Source: an uncultured Cuneatibacter sp.
GTDB taxonomy: Bacteria > Bacillota > Clostridia > Lachnospirales > Lachnospiraceae
Length of the DNA stretch: 56,671 nucleotides
Direction of reading: 5' to 3'
NCBI GenBank assembly: GCA_934234215.1
Contig: CAKQHB010000021.1
Coordinates: forward strand, 1 to 56,671
How positions within the stretch are numbered: position 1 is the stretch's first letter; the number at the start of each line of letters is the position of its first letter. The position numbers were made by a program, and so were the translations under genes. Below, one piece after another: positions 24,939-34,190 of the stretch. The notes beneath the pieces are model-generated. The model was not told the origin of the DNA, did not search any database, and worked only from the letters and a program-made list of their open reading frames with translations.

Positions 24939-27740
24939 ATGGGTACAACAGACAGAAAGAACATTGGAAAGAAGGCGGCCGTGCTGGCAGTCCTGATCGG
25001 AGTTTTTTCGGGGTTTACCTCTCAGGCAGCAGGAGATGTTTTCTCTACTGCAGACAGCCAGCCGGACACGCAGACAGTGCAGTTTCGTGACAGTGCCCCC
25101 TATGTGTGTACGGAGGAACGGATATTGCCGGTTCCGTCAGCGAAGATAACAGGGCTTACAGAGCGGGATGGAAAGACCTGGGTGCAGATCGACACCCTTC
25201 CAAAGCAGGAGAGCGTCTATTTGCCGGAGCTGGATGAGAGTACTGGCTGGATCTATGTGCGCAGCGGCAGCGCCAAGTACGCAGGTGGCGAGTATGCGCT
25301 TTTATATGTAGATGGTGATACCGCAATCGGAAGTGCGCATTATGTGCCGTTGTCCGCAGGCAGGAGATATTCCTGCGAGGATCAGGAGGGGAATATTTGG
25401 CCCGCTTATTGTCTGCAGAGCGTACATGGCGCGGCAGATGGAAAAGAGATGACGATGTACCGGGATACGGATGATTTTTTGACACAGATTTCACAGCACG
25501 GACTGGACATGGCATCCACGATCGTTCGGAATGGCTACCCGCTCAACGAAGCGTACTGGAGTCAGTCGCAGTTTGGCGGTATTTGTGCGGAGGCGCAGGA
25601 ATATGCGACACAGATCGCATTGTGGTGCGCGCTGCGGGGAGAGCCGGGAAATGACAGCGGATTCTATGACCTGATCTATTCTGCAGGCACAGCGGCGATA
25701 GACGGCACGAGGATGCATGTGTTAGAGATGGTAAAGACACTTGTATCCTGCGCAGAATCCGGACAGGATCTGTATCAGGTGCAGCCGATGCAAATTGTGC
25801 GGCAGGAGAGCGGGATGACAGAGACCGATTTTACGGAGCAGATTTTACTATCTGGCAGTTCGGAAGGAATCTGGAAGTTAGAAGGAATCATACAGGCAAC
25901 TGTTTTCCAGAATGGTACCTGTATCGACTGGCAGCCGGGACAGTGGTATAGCGCGGAAGCGAATACCCAGCTGCGAATCGAGATTCCGATTGCTCAGGCA
26001 GAAGGAACGCAGGCGATACTGACTGCTGTGACGGCAGATGTCCGGAGTGATGCCTCCGTATGGTGGGGCAGCGGTGCTGCTCTCGTCGCAGCGGATGGAC
26101 GTACAGTACAGGATATGGCAGGCATCCATAAGATCATTTCAAAAAATGCGGCATGGGCAGTGGAAGAACCCCTTTACTTCCCGACAGAGAAGAAGGTGAT
26201 CCTGAAAAAGACTGATTCCGATGGAAACGGGCTGCCGGGTGCCTCTTTTACCTTGTATCGGAGGAGACCGAAGAGTGTAGCGGATGCGGATGTTATTTTT
26301 AGTGGTACGACTGGGGTGGATGGAACACTGGAGCTTCCTTATCTGGGACAAGGCGCCTATGTGTTGAAGGAGGACAGTGCGCCATTTGGTTATATCAGAC
26401 AGGAGAAATCAATGCTGTTTTTGGTTTCACCAGATGGGATCCAACAGTGGAGAGACGGTCAGGCAACGCCAGTTTCAACCGTAGATGGCTGTGTGCAGTT
26501 TACCTGGGAGAATCTGAGACAGACTGGCACTCTCCAGCTCCGAAAGCTGGAGTCGAATGTTTCATCGGCGCAGGAGGAATTTCCATTAGCCGGAGTCGGC
26601 TTTTCTCTTTATTATGGGGCGGATGTTACAGGCGGTGATGGCAGTGTGATTTATGCAAAGGGAGATCCGGTGCTCGATCAGAGCAGACAGCCGATGCAGG
26701 CAGAGACCGATGCGGATGGAAGAATTTTGTTTTCGGATCTTCCAATCGGCTACTATGAGGCTGGTGTTTTTCGGGACTGGCTCACCTATGAGCTGAGAGA
26801 GACGGCGCCTCTTCCGGGATATCTTCCAGTGGAATCCTCTTTCTTTTCCTTTGCGGATTCCGAAGCATTGGATTGGACGGTGATGCTGACGATGGAGAAC
26901 AGCCCCAACGAACTGATCATCCGAAAGGTGGATCAGGAAGACCCGAGCATCCGAATTGCAGGAGCAGTACTGCAGCTCTGGAGAGCCGATGCGGATGGTC
27001 TGTTGTTGGAGGATGTGCCCTATGCAGAGATCGTCACAACAGGAGAAGATTGGAAGTTGATGCGTGTTCCGGCAGGATATTATATTCTGCGGGAGGTGCA
27101 GGCACCGTTTGGTTATGTGCCAGCAGAGAATATGCTGATTCAGGTAGTTGCGGACAAAGAAACACAGACGGTGGAAATGACAGACGCCAGAAGAAAAGTT
27201 CAGATCACAATCCGCAAAGAAGATTCTGTGACACATAATCCGTTAGCAGACGCGGCGTTTGAGATCCGAAACAGCAGAGGCGAGGTCATAGAGACAATCT
27301 GGACAGATGAAAATGGTTGTGCGACTTCCAGTCTGCTGCCTTATGCCAGAATGGAAGACGGTGTGTTCACACAGGAGGAGCAGTATTTTGTAGCAGAAAT
27401 TTGCGCACCGGAAGGATATCAGCTTCGAAAAGAACTGTTTGCAGTCTATTTCCCGGAATTGCAGGAAGGAGAAGAACAGCCGGAGATTCGCATCGCAGAA
27501 CTGATCGTTACCGATGAAAAGATTCCGGAAGAAAAAGTTCCGGTACAAGAGCCACCGGAGGAACCGAAAGAAGAGACATCGCCGGAAAAAGAACTAACGC
27601 CGGAGCCGAAGGCTGTGATTCAGGCGAGTGTGCCGGAAGTGCTGGGTGTCACCGATCAACCATTTTTCTGGGGGATCTTGCTTTTTGTGACGGGTAGTGG
27701 TTGTCTGATTGCAGGTCGCACAGGGAAAAAGAAAAAATGA
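24939..27740 (+). CDS. Thioester-domain (TQXA) Cna-B surface adhesin
   Basis: A 933-residue secreted surface protein. Signal peptide about 1-31 (VLAVLIGVFSGFTSQAAG). An N-terminal thioester domain carries AYCLQS (Cys158) and the TQIA motif (Gln225), the pair that in this family forms a Cys-Gln thioester able to bond covalently to host targets. Four Cna-B/SpaA-like domains follow, starting near residues 418, 528, 656 and 752 (repeated LKKTDS, LRKLES, IIRKVD and TIRKED strands). Then come a Pro/Glu stalk (about 862-895), a hydrophobic helix and KKKK. A canonical LPXTG is absent; the matching position reads VPEVLGVTDQP. AAAGGAGG precedes the ATG at 24939. The next gene is a sortase overlapping by 4 bases, so anchoring is likely despite the odd signal. 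Confidence 0.88.
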   Translation: MGTTDRKNIGKKAAVLAVLIGVFSGFTSQAAGDVFSTADSQPDTQTVQFRDSAPYVCTEERILPVPSAKITGLTERDGKTWVQIDTLPKQESVYLPELDESTGWIYVRSGSAKYAGGEYALLYVDGDTAIGSAHYVPLSAGRRYSCEDQEGNIWPAYCLQSVHGAADGKEMTMYRDTDDFLTQISQHGLDMASTIVRNGYPLNEAYWSQSQFGGICAEAQEYATQIALWCALRGEPGNDSGFYDLIYSAGTAAIDGTRMHVLEMVKTLVSCAESGQDLYQVQPMQIVRQESGMTETDFTEQILLSGSSEGIWKLEGIIQATVFQNGTCIDWQPGQWYSAEANTQLRIEIPIAQAEGTQAILTAVTADVRSDASVWWGSGAALVAADGRTVQDMAGIHKIISKNAAWAVEEPLYFPTEKKVILKKTDSDGNGLPGASFTLYRRRPKSVADADVIFSGTTGVDGTLELPYLGQGAYVLKEDSAPFGYIRQEKSMLFLVSPDGIQQWRDGQATPVSTVDGCVQFTWENLRQTGTLQLRKLESNVSSAQEEFPLAGVGFSLYYGADVTGGDGSVIYAKGDPVLDQSRQPMQAETDADGRILFSDLPIGYYEAGVFRDWLTYELRETAPLPGYLPVESSFFSFADSEALDWTVMLTMENSPNELIIRKVDQEDPSIRIAGAVLQLWRADADGLLLEDVPYAEIVTTGEDWKLMRVPAGYYILREVQAPFGYVPAENMLIQVVADKETQTVEMTDARRKVQITIRKEDSVTHNPLADAAFEIRNSRGEVIETIWTDENGCATSSLLPYARMEDGVFTQEEQYFVAEICAPEGYQLRKELFAVYFPELQEGEEQPEIRIAELIVTDEKIPEEKVPVQEPPEEPKEETSPEKELTPEPKAVIQASVPEVLGVTDQPFFWGILLFVTGSGCLIAGRTGKKKK

Positions 27741-28465
27741 GAAAAAAGCGGTTGTACATTTTCGGACTTCTTTTTCTGATTGTGGGAATTGTCCTGATGG
27801 GCACATTTCTGCTGGATACGGCAGAGGGACTTGCTAGAATCAAAAAAGAAGACGAGTGTGTTGCTCATTTTCTAAAAAAGGCAGAAGCAGTGGAAACAAT
27901 ACCGAAGACGGAATCGGATGAGCAGGGGGATTCGGTATCGCAGGAAGTGAAAGATACCGAAGAGAAGGACGAGAATTGGACAGATGATGCGTACTATGAA
28001 AGAGATGGTACGATCTATACACCGGAGTATGCTTCCGGCTATCTGGAGTGTGTTCTGGAAATTCCATCGATTCGTCTTCGCAGAGGCGTCTACAGCGGCA
28101 GCTGGGAAGAGATTCGAAAGAATCTGGATATCTGGATGGTGACAGCAGCCAGACCTGATTATGAACTGGGAAATACCGTGTACTGTATTTACGGTCATAA
28201 TCATCCGATTCAGAATTTGTCGTTCAATCGACTGGAACAGCTTGCAGTAGGAGATCGTTTTACTCTGACGAGCCAGACAAGTATTTTAGAATATGAAGTG
28301 ACAGCGGTTTATGGAAAAACGAGGGAACAGACAACGACAGAGATCGTAGATAATTTTTCCCTCTCACCGCAAGACTGCTATCTGATTACCTGCGGGAGAG
28401 GGAATTATCGTTATCTGGATTTTATTGTTCAGGGGACATTGGTACGACGATCAGCTCTTTTGTGA
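27737..28465 (+). CDS. Sortase, probably class B-like
   Basis: Sortases join surface proteins to the cell wall or to each other. This 242-residue protein has an N-terminal membrane anchor (about 5-27), a charged linker, and a sortase barrel with catalytic His in IYGHNHP, Cys in CYLITCGRG and Arg in NYRYLDFIVQG. The YGHN form of the His motif resembles class B enzymes. Its ATG overlaps the stop of the adhesin gene (ATGA), so it is almost certainly dedicated to that protein. Its last 44 bases overlap the end of the converging peptidase gene. Confidence 0.9.
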   Translation: MRKKRLYIFGLLFLIVGIVLMGTFLLDTAEGLARIKKEDECVAHFLKKAEAVETIPKTESDEQGDSVSQEVKDTEEKDENWTDDAYYERDGTIYTPEYASGYLECVLEIPSIRLRRGVYSGSWEEIRKNLDIWMVTAARPDYELGNTVYCIYGHNHPIQNLSFNRLEQLAVGDRFTLTSQTSILEYEVTAVYGKTREQTTTEIVDNFSLSPQDCYLITCGRGNYRYLDFIVQGTLVRRSALL

Positions 28466-29516
28466 AGTGATTCAGAACTTCACAACCAGTTTCTGTGATT
28501 AGTACCAGATCTTCGATGCGGACACCGATGCCTTCTTCTGGAAGGTAGATACCGGGCTCCACTGAGAAGCACTGACCGGGACGAATGATCGCCTCATTTA
28601 CGGAGGAGACATCACCGGCTTCATGGTCTTCCAGACCGATTGAGTGTCCGGTACGATGGGTGAAGTAGGGACCGTACCCCATCTCGGTGATATAGTTGCG
28701 GCAAGCCAGGTCAACATCACACATGCGCGCACCGGGCTTTGCTGCAGCGATACCGCGTAGATTTGCTTCTTTGACGATGTTGTAGATCTCGACAGCCTTT
28801 GGAGAAGCTTCTCCTAAAAAGACAGTTCGCGTCATATCAGAAGCGTAACAGTCCTTCATGCCGCCGATGTCCAGAACAACACAGTCGCCGTAAGAACCAG
28901 GGGTACTATCGTTGTTGTGATGGGGATCCGCTGCATTTTTTCCGTAGGCAGTGATCGGAGTGAAAGAGACATCCTCGAAACCATGTTCCTGATAGATCTG
29001 GCAGGCTTTCTGCTCCAGCTCTTTTTCTGTCAGTCCCTTTGTTACCCAGGGAATCAGTTCTTCCATGACCTCATCATTCATGCGAGAGGAAATGCGCATT
29101 TTTTCCTGTTCATCCGGAGTTTTGATCTGACGGACGCGATCGAGAATTTCAGATCCGTTTACGTAGGAGACAGCGCCGTGCAGTTCCTGAAGATGCAGAA
29201 GAAATCCGGCACGCCATGTTTTGTCGATGCCAAGAGGCTCCGTTGCACAGATCTGTTGACGGAGGATCTCAACACCATCCTGAATATCGTTGTACCAGAC
29301 GAAGCGCAGATCCGGGTCCGACTGCTGGGGGAACAGTTCATTGATTACGAGGCAGTGGTTCCCGTTTGTATTTAAGTAGAGAGCCAAGAGTCGTTCCCCG
29401 GGAAAAATCCACCGATCTGTCAGATAATAGATGGCAACAGGGTCGGAGAGGATCATCTGGGTTAATCCCTGTTCTCTCATCGCCTGAAGGACGCGTTCTG
29501 TTGTTGTAAGATTCAT
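28422..29516 (-). CDS. Xaa-Pro dipeptidase/aminopeptidase, short M24B form
   Basis: A 364-residue creatinase-fold peptidase with one N-terminal domain and the M24 catalytic domain. Metal ligands are visible in CVVLDIGGMKDCYASDMTRT (two Asp), RTGHSIGLEDHE (His), FSVEPGIYLP (Glu) and VRIEDLVLI (Glu). It would cut Xaa-Pro bonds in peptides in the cytoplasm and is the second M24 peptidase in the window. The frame continues five codons to 29531, but ATG 29516 sits behind GGAGGT at a good distance. Its 3' end overlaps the sortase gene tail to tail by 44 bases. Confidence 0.9.
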   Translation of the reverse strand: MNLTTTERVLQAMREQGLTQMILSDPVAIYYLTDRWIFPGERLLALYLNTNGNHCLVINELFPQQSDPDLRFVWYNDIQDGVEILRQQICATEPLGIDKTWRAGFLLHLQELHGAVSYVNGSEILDRVRQIKTPDEQEKMRISSRMNDEVMEELIPWVTKGLTEKELEQKACQIYQEHGFEDVSFTPITAYGKNAADPHHNNDSTPGSYGDCVVLDIGGMKDCYASDMTRTVFLGEASPKAVEIYNIVKEANLRGIAAAKPGARMCDVDLACRNYITEMGYGPYFTHRTGHSIGLEDHEAGDVSSVNEAIIRPGQCFSVEPGIYLPEEGIGVRIEDLVLITETGCEVLNHFTKELIVVPMSPEQ

Positions 29517-29642
29517 GTTGTCAACCTCCATTCAAAAATGCCAAATTCAAATTCAGTATACCATAGAATGTAAAAAACGACTGTTGGTGAAATGTAACAA
29601 AAAAGGTGGCTGAAAATCCATCAATTTAGACAAGAGAAGTTA

Positions 29643-29671
29643 TTGACAAAAAATAAACAATCCTGTATAAT
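29643..29671 (+). promoter_or_regulatory. Promoter of adhE
   Basis: A perfect consensus: TTGACA, 17 bases, TATAAT. It is followed at once by the Rex operator. It lies in the 208-base spacer divergent from the M24 gene. Confidence 0.9.
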
Positions 29672-29676
29672 GACAA

Positions 29677-29694
29677 TCGTTAAAAAGATAACAA
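29677..29694 (+). promoter_or_regulatory. Rex operator at the adhE start site
   Basis: TCGTTAAAAAGATAACAA matches the clostridial Rex consensus TTGTTAA-N4-TTAACAA at 12 of 14 defined bases. It begins 6 bases after the -10 box, covering the expected transcription start, so bound Rex would block initiation when NADH is low. The rex gene is at 20399. Confidence 0.8.
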
Positions 29695-29724
29695 ACAATA
29701 CCGCATTATAGATGGAGGAAAAAC

Positions 29725-32340
29725 ATGGCGAAAAAGAACACAGAAACGGTTTCCCCGAAGATTGTAGACAGCATGGAGAGTCTGCAGATCCGCATTGCAG
29801 AAGTGCGGAAGGCGCAGAAGATTTTTGCCACATATTCTCAGGAGCAGGTAGACAAGATTTTTCTTGCTGCAGCAAGCGCAGCAAATAAGCAGCGTATCCC
29901 GCTGGCAAAGATGGCAGTTGCTGAGACCGGCATGGGAGTTGTAGAAGATAAAGTCATTAAGAACAACTACGCAGCAGAGTATATTTACAATGCTTATAAG
30001 GATACAAAGACCTGTGGTGTCATTGAAGAAGATCCGGCATTTGGCATCAAGAAAGTTGCAGAGCCAATCGGAATCATTGCAGCGGTTATTCCCACAACGA
30101 ACCCGACTTCTACCGCGATCTTTAAGACACTGTTAGCATTAAAGACGAGAAATGGTATCATCATCAGCCCGCATCCCCGTGCAAAGGGATGCACCATCGC
30201 AGCAGCAAAGGTTGTTCTGGATGCTGCAGTTGCAGCAGGTGCGCCGGAAGGTATCATCGCCTGGATTGATGTACCGTCTCTGGAGATGACAAACGAAGTT
30301 ATGAAGGAATCCGATACGATCCTTGCAACCGGCGGTCCCGGAATGGTTCGTTCCGCTTATTCTTCCGGAAAACCTGCATTGGGTGTTGGTGCCGGAAACA
30401 CCCCGGTTATCATTGACGATACCGCAGATGTTCGTATGGCAGTTAACTCCATCATTCATTCGAAGACATTTGATAATGGTATGATTTGTGCTTCCGAGCA
30501 GTCCGTGACGGTTCTGGAAGGTGTATATGAGCAGGCAAAGCAGGAGTTCTTACAGAGAGGCTGCTACTTCCTGAATCCGGAAGAGCTGGACAAAGTACGT
30601 AAGACGATCCTGATTAATGGAGCACTGAATGCAAAGATCGTAGGTCAGACTGCACACACGATTGCAGCACTGGCTGGCGTGGATGTTCCGGAATCGACCA
30701 AGATCCTGATTGGTGAGGTTGAGTCTGTAGACATCTCCGAAGAGTTTGCACATGAGAAGTTGTCTCCGGTACTGGCAATGTACAAGGCGAAGACATTTGA
30801 TGAGGCAATCGAGAAAGCCGAGCGTCTGGTAGCAGATGGCGGTTATGGTCATACGTCCTCTCTGTATATCAACGTCAACGAAAAAGAGAAGATGGCAAAG
30901 CATGCGGCTGCAATGAAGACCTGCCGTATTCTTGTTAATACTCCTTCTTCTCAGGGTGGTATTGGTGATCTGTACAACTTCAAGCTGGCACCGTCTCTGA
31001 CACTTGGCTGCGGCTCTTGGGGTGGCAACTCCGTATCTGAGAACGTAGGCGTAAAGCATCTGATCAATATCAAGACCGTAGCGGAGAGGAGAGAAAATAT
31101 GCTTTGGTTCCGGACCCCTGAAAAGGTTTACTTCAAGAAAGGCTGTATGCCGGTGGCACTCGATGAGCTGAAGCATGTGATGGATAAGAAGCGCTGCTTC
31201 ATCGTAACGGACTCTTTCCTGTATTTGAATGGATATACAAAGCCGATTACCGATAAATTAGATGAGCTGGGAATTGCACATCATACCTTCTATAATGTAC
31301 AGCCGGATCCGACTCTGGCAAACGCAAAAGAAGGTGCTGCAGTGATGGCAACCTTCAAGCCGGACTGCATCATCGCGCTGGGCGGCGGCTCCGCGATGGA
31401 CGCGGGCAAGATCATGTGGGTTATGTATGAGCATCCGGAAGCAGACTTTATGGATATGGCGATGCGTTTCATGGATATCCGTAAGCGTGTTTACACGTTC
31501 CCGAAGATGGGAGAGAAGGCATATTTTATTGCAATCCCCACCTCTTCCGGTACTGGTTCCGAGGTAACTCCGTTTGCAGTTATCACCGATGAAGAGACCG
31601 GTATTAAGTATCCGCTGGCAGACTATCAGCTGATGCCGAACATGGCAATCATTGATGCAGATAACATGATGAGCCAGCCGAAGGGGCTGACAAGTGCATC
31701 CGGTATTGATGCTCTGACACATGCACTGGAAGCTTACGCCTCCATCATGGCAACAGATTATTCCGATGGTATGGCACTGAAAGCGATGAAGAACATCTTC
31801 CGCTATCTGCCGACTGCTTACAACGATGGCAGCAACGTGGAGGCCAGATCTAAGATGGCAGATGCTTCTACGATGGCTGGTATGGCATTTGCAAATGCAT
31901 TTCTGGGTGTATGCCACTCGATGGCACATAAGCTGGGCGCATTCCATCATCTGCCTCACGGCGTTGCAAACGCACTTCTGATCACACTGGTTATGAGATT
32001 TAATGCATGCGATGCACCGACAAAGATGGGAACCTTCTCCCAATATCAGTATCCGCATACGCTGGAGCGCTATGTAGAGTGCGCAAACTTCTGCGGTATC
32101 TTCGGTAAGGATGATCAGGATACCTTCGAGAAGTTCTTGGCTGCGATCGAGGATCTGAAGGCTCAGGTTGGTATCAAGAAGACGATCCGCGATTACGGTA
32201 TCGAAGAAGAGAAGTTCCTGGCAACTCTGGATGAGATGGTAGAGCAGGCATTTGACGATCAGTGCACCGGCGCAAATCCCCGGTACCCGCTGATGAAAGA
32301 GATTAAGGAAATGTATCTGAAGGCATATTACGGTGAATGA
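29725..32340 (+). CDS. adhE: Bifunctional aldehyde-alcohol dehydrogenase
   Basis: AdhE reduces acetyl-CoA to acetaldehyde and then to ethanol, regenerating NAD+ in fermentation. The 871-residue protein has an N-terminal CoA-dependent aldehyde dehydrogenase (catalytic Cys in NGMICASEQS near residue 255) and a C-terminal iron-dependent alcohol dehydrogenase (GGGSAMDAGK near 553; iron-binding His in CHSMAHKLGAFHHLPHGVAN near 732). Length is typical. A consensus promoter and a Rex site precede it, and TGGAGG precedes the ATG. In the cell it usually forms filaments (spirosomes), known from the family. Confidence 0.96.
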   Translation: MAKKNTETVSPKIVDSMESLQIRIAEVRKAQKIFATYSQEQVDKIFLAAASAANKQRIPLAKMAVAETGMGVVEDKVIKNNYAAEYIYNAYKDTKTCGVIEEDPAFGIKKVAEPIGIIAAVIPTTNPTSTAIFKTLLALKTRNGIIISPHPRAKGCTIAAAKVVLDAAVAAGAPEGIIAWIDVPSLEMTNEVMKESDTILATGGPGMVRSAYSSGKPALGVGAGNTPVIIDDTADVRMAVNSIIHSKTFDNGMICASEQSVTVLEGVYEQAKQEFLQRGCYFLNPEELDKVRKTILINGALNAKIVGQTAHTIAALAGVDVPESTKILIGEVESVDISEEFAHEKLSPVLAMYKAKTFDEAIEKAERLVADGGYGHTSSLYINVNEKEKMAKHAAAMKTCRILVNTPSSQGGIGDLYNFKLAPSLTLGCGSWGGNSVSENVGVKHLINIKTVAERRENMLWFRTPEKVYFKKGCMPVALDELKHVMDKKRCFIVTDSFLYLNGYTKPITDKLDELGIAHHTFYNVQPDPTLANAKEGAAVMATFKPDCIIALGGGSAMDAGKIMWVMYEHPEADFMDMAMRFMDIRKRVYTFPKMGEKAYFIAIPTSSGTGSEVTPFAVITDEETGIKYPLADYQLMPNMAIIDADNMMSQPKGLTSASGIDALTHALEAYASIMATDYSDGMALKAMKNIFRYLPTAYNDGSNVEARSKMADASTMAGMAFANAFLGVCHSMAHKLGAFHHLPHGVANALLITLVMRFNACDAPTKMGTFSQYQYPHTLERYVECANFCGIFGKDDQDTFEKFLAAIEDLKAQVGIKKTIRDYGIEEEKFLATLDEMVEQAFDDQCTGANPRYPLMKEIKEMYLKAYYGE

Positions 32341-32353
32341 GAGGAGGAAGCAG

Positions 32354-33097
32354 ATGAAGTTAGAAGAATTGATCGGAAAAGGCACAAATAATGAGGTATA
32401 TCGCTCCGGAGACGCAGCGGTAAAGATTTTCCGCAAGGATTACAAGAAAGCAGATGTTCTGCATGAGGCATTTATTGCCGCAAAGATCGAGGAGACTGGT
32501 CTGAACCTTCCTTCTGTCAGAGAAGTTCCGATGATCGATGGAAAATGGGCGATTGTGATGGATCTCGTGGAAGGCAAGACCATGAAGCAGATGATGGAGG
32601 AAGATCCGGATAATCTGGAGAAGTATGTAGACCAGATGGTAGATATCCAGCTCATGATCCACAACAAAAAGTGTGATCTGCTGCCCCATCTGAGAGATAA
32701 AATGATCAGCCGCATCAACGATGCGGATCTGGACAGCACAAAGCGCTATGAGCTGCTGACGATCATGGACGGTACTCCGAAGCACCGGAAGCTGTGCCAC
32801 GGCGATTTCAATCCGCAGAATATCGTGATCAGCAAGGGGGTTCCGTATATTTTGGACTGGAACCACGCAACACAGGGCAATGCCAGCGCCGATGTAGCAC
32901 GTTCTTATCTGTGGCTGTGCTTATATAACGAAAAAGCAGCAGATCTGTATCTGAACGCATTCTGCGAAAAGAGTGGCACAGAGAAGCGTTATGTACAGCA
33001 GTGGCTGCCGGTAGTAGCAGCAGCACGACTGACAAAGAATATTCCGGAGGAGCAGGAGCTTCTGCGCAGATGGATTGACGTTGTACAGTACGAATAA
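32354..33097 (+). CDS. Aminoglycoside phosphotransferase-family kinase-like protein
   Basis: The 247-residue protein has the small-molecule kinase (APH/choline kinase) fold: a Gly-rich start LIGKGTNNEVYRSG, Lys in AAVKIFRKD, the catalytic CHGDFNPQNIVI and metal-binding Asp in YILDWNHATQGN. Substrate unknown; a role in antibiotic resistance should not be assumed. ATG 32354 lies 13 bases after adhE and has AGGAGG, so it may be transcribed from the Rex-controlled adhE promoter. A terminator follows. Confidence 0.85.
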   Translation: MKLEELIGKGTNNEVYRSGDAAVKIFRKDYKKADVLHEAFIAAKIEETGLNLPSVREVPMIDGKWAIVMDLVEGKTMKQMMEEDPDNLEKYVDQMVDIQLMIHNKKCDLLPHLRDKMISRINDADLDSTKRYELLTIMDGTPKHRKLCHGDFNPQNIVISKGVPYILDWNHATQGNASADVARSYLWLCLYNEKAADLYLNAFCEKSGTEKRYVQQWLPVVAAARLTKNIPEEQELLRRWIDVVQYE

Positions 33098-33114
33098 AGA
33101 ATCTTAGGTTCTAT

Positions 33115-33157
33115 AACTCCGCCGTAGATTTGTAATTCTCCGGCGGAGTTTTTTTGC
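33115..33157 (+). terminator. Terminator after the adhE-kinase pair
   Basis: AACTCCGCCG and CGGCGGAGTT pair perfectly (10 pairs, 16-base loop), followed by seven T. Confidence 0.9.
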
Positions 33158-33197
33158 TGAAAATCGCGAAAAACAAAGAAAAACGTGGGATTCAGAC

Positions 33198-33226
33198 TTG
33201 TCAGCCAGTTTGTTTTGTGATAAACT
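33198..33226 (+). promoter_or_regulatory. Promoter of yebC
   Basis: TTGTCA, 17 bases, TAAACT, about 44 bases before the yebC start codon. The -10 box is identical to that of the opp promoter. Confidence 0.65.
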
Positions 33227-33269
33227 GTCTTAGTTATTGAATAATTTCTAAAGCATTTGGGAGGACAGT

Positions 33270-34010
33270 ATGTCAGGACATTCTAAATTTGCAAATATTA
33301 AACATAAGAAAGAAAAGAACGATGCAGCAAAGGGTAAGATCTTTACCAGAATCGGTCGTGAGATCGCTGTTGCAGTAAAGGAAGGCGGCGCAGATCCGAA
33401 TAACAACAGCAAGCTGCGTGATATCATCGCAAAGGCAAAGTCTAACAACATGCCGAACGATACTATTGACCGCAGCATCAAGAAGGCTGCTGGTGATGCC
33501 AACGCTGCAAACTATGAGAATCTGGTATACGAAGGATACGGTCCCAGCGGTACTGCAATCATCGTTTCTACGCTGACCGATAATAAGAACCGTACTGCAG
33601 CAAACGTGCGTGCAGCTTTCACAAAGGGTGGTGGAAATGTAGGTACAACCGGTTGCGTATCTTTCATGTTTGATGATAAGGGACAGATCATTGTCGATAA
33701 GGAAGAGTGCGAGATGGACGCTGACGAGCTGATGATGGTAGCTCTGGAGGCTGGTGCAGAAGATTTCTCTGAGGAAGAGGATAGCTTCGAGATTACTACA
33801 GCTCCGGATGACTTCACAGCAGTCAGAGAGTCACTGGAAGCACAGGGCATTCCGATGCTGAGCGCAGAAGTAACAAAGATTCCTCAGACATGGGTAGAGC
33901 TGTCTGACGAGGGCGATGTAAAGAAGATGCGTAGAATTCTGGATCTGCTGGATGAGGATGATGATGTACAGGAGGTATATCACAACTGGTCTGAGGACGA
34001 CGAAGAATAA
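33270..34010 (+). CDS. yebC: YebC/PmpR-family protein
   Basis: A conserved protein of 246 residues starting MSGHSKFANIKHKK, the family hallmark, with three domains of the TACO1/YebC fold. Members have been described as transcription regulators and, more recently, as helpers of translation through proline stretches; which applies here cannot be told. GGAGG lies 8 bases before the ATG. It is a single-gene unit with its own promoter and terminator. Confidence 0.95.
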   Translation: MSGHSKFANIKHKKEKNDAAKGKIFTRIGREIAVAVKEGGADPNNNSKLRDIIAKAKSNNMPNDTIDRSIKKAAGDANAANYENLVYEGYGPSGTAIIVSTLTDNKNRTAANVRAAFTKGGGNVGTTGCVSFMFDDKGQIIVDKEECEMDADELMMVALEAGAEDFSEEEDSFEITTAPDDFTAVRESLEAQGIPMLSAEVTKIPQTWVELSDEGDVKKMRRILDLLDEDDDVQEVYHNWSEDDEE

Positions 34011-34037
34011 AAACAGCTATCTGAACAGATAAAATTT

Positions 34038-34092
34038 AAAAAGCTATGAACGGTGAATGAGATTTTCTCTTCTCCCGCTCATAGCTTTTTGT
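34038..34092 (+). terminator. Terminator after yebC
   Basis: AAAAAGCTATGA and TCATAGCTTTTT form a 12-pair stem around a 29-base loop. A second, separate terminator for the opposite strand follows. Confidence 0.75.
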
Positions 34093-34124
34093 GTTACTGG
34101 AAACGATAGCACAATTTCTTAAAA

Positions 34125-34162
34125 AGTAAAAGAAGAGAACTGCTTTTTTACAGTTCCCTTCT
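34125..34162 (-). terminator. Terminator after trpS
   Basis: On the minus strand, GAACTG and CAGTTC (8-base loop), extended with mismatches by GAAGG and TCTTC, are followed by TTTTAC. It faces the yebC terminator. Confidence 0.6.
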
Positions 34163-34190
34163 CGTGGTATTATCGGTACATGAAAGAATA

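Noticed and set aside
31258..32436. Minus-strand open frame of 392 codons opposite adhE
   Set aside because: Opposite strand of a certain gene, composition rich in Cys, His and Arg, and no motifs or ribosome site.
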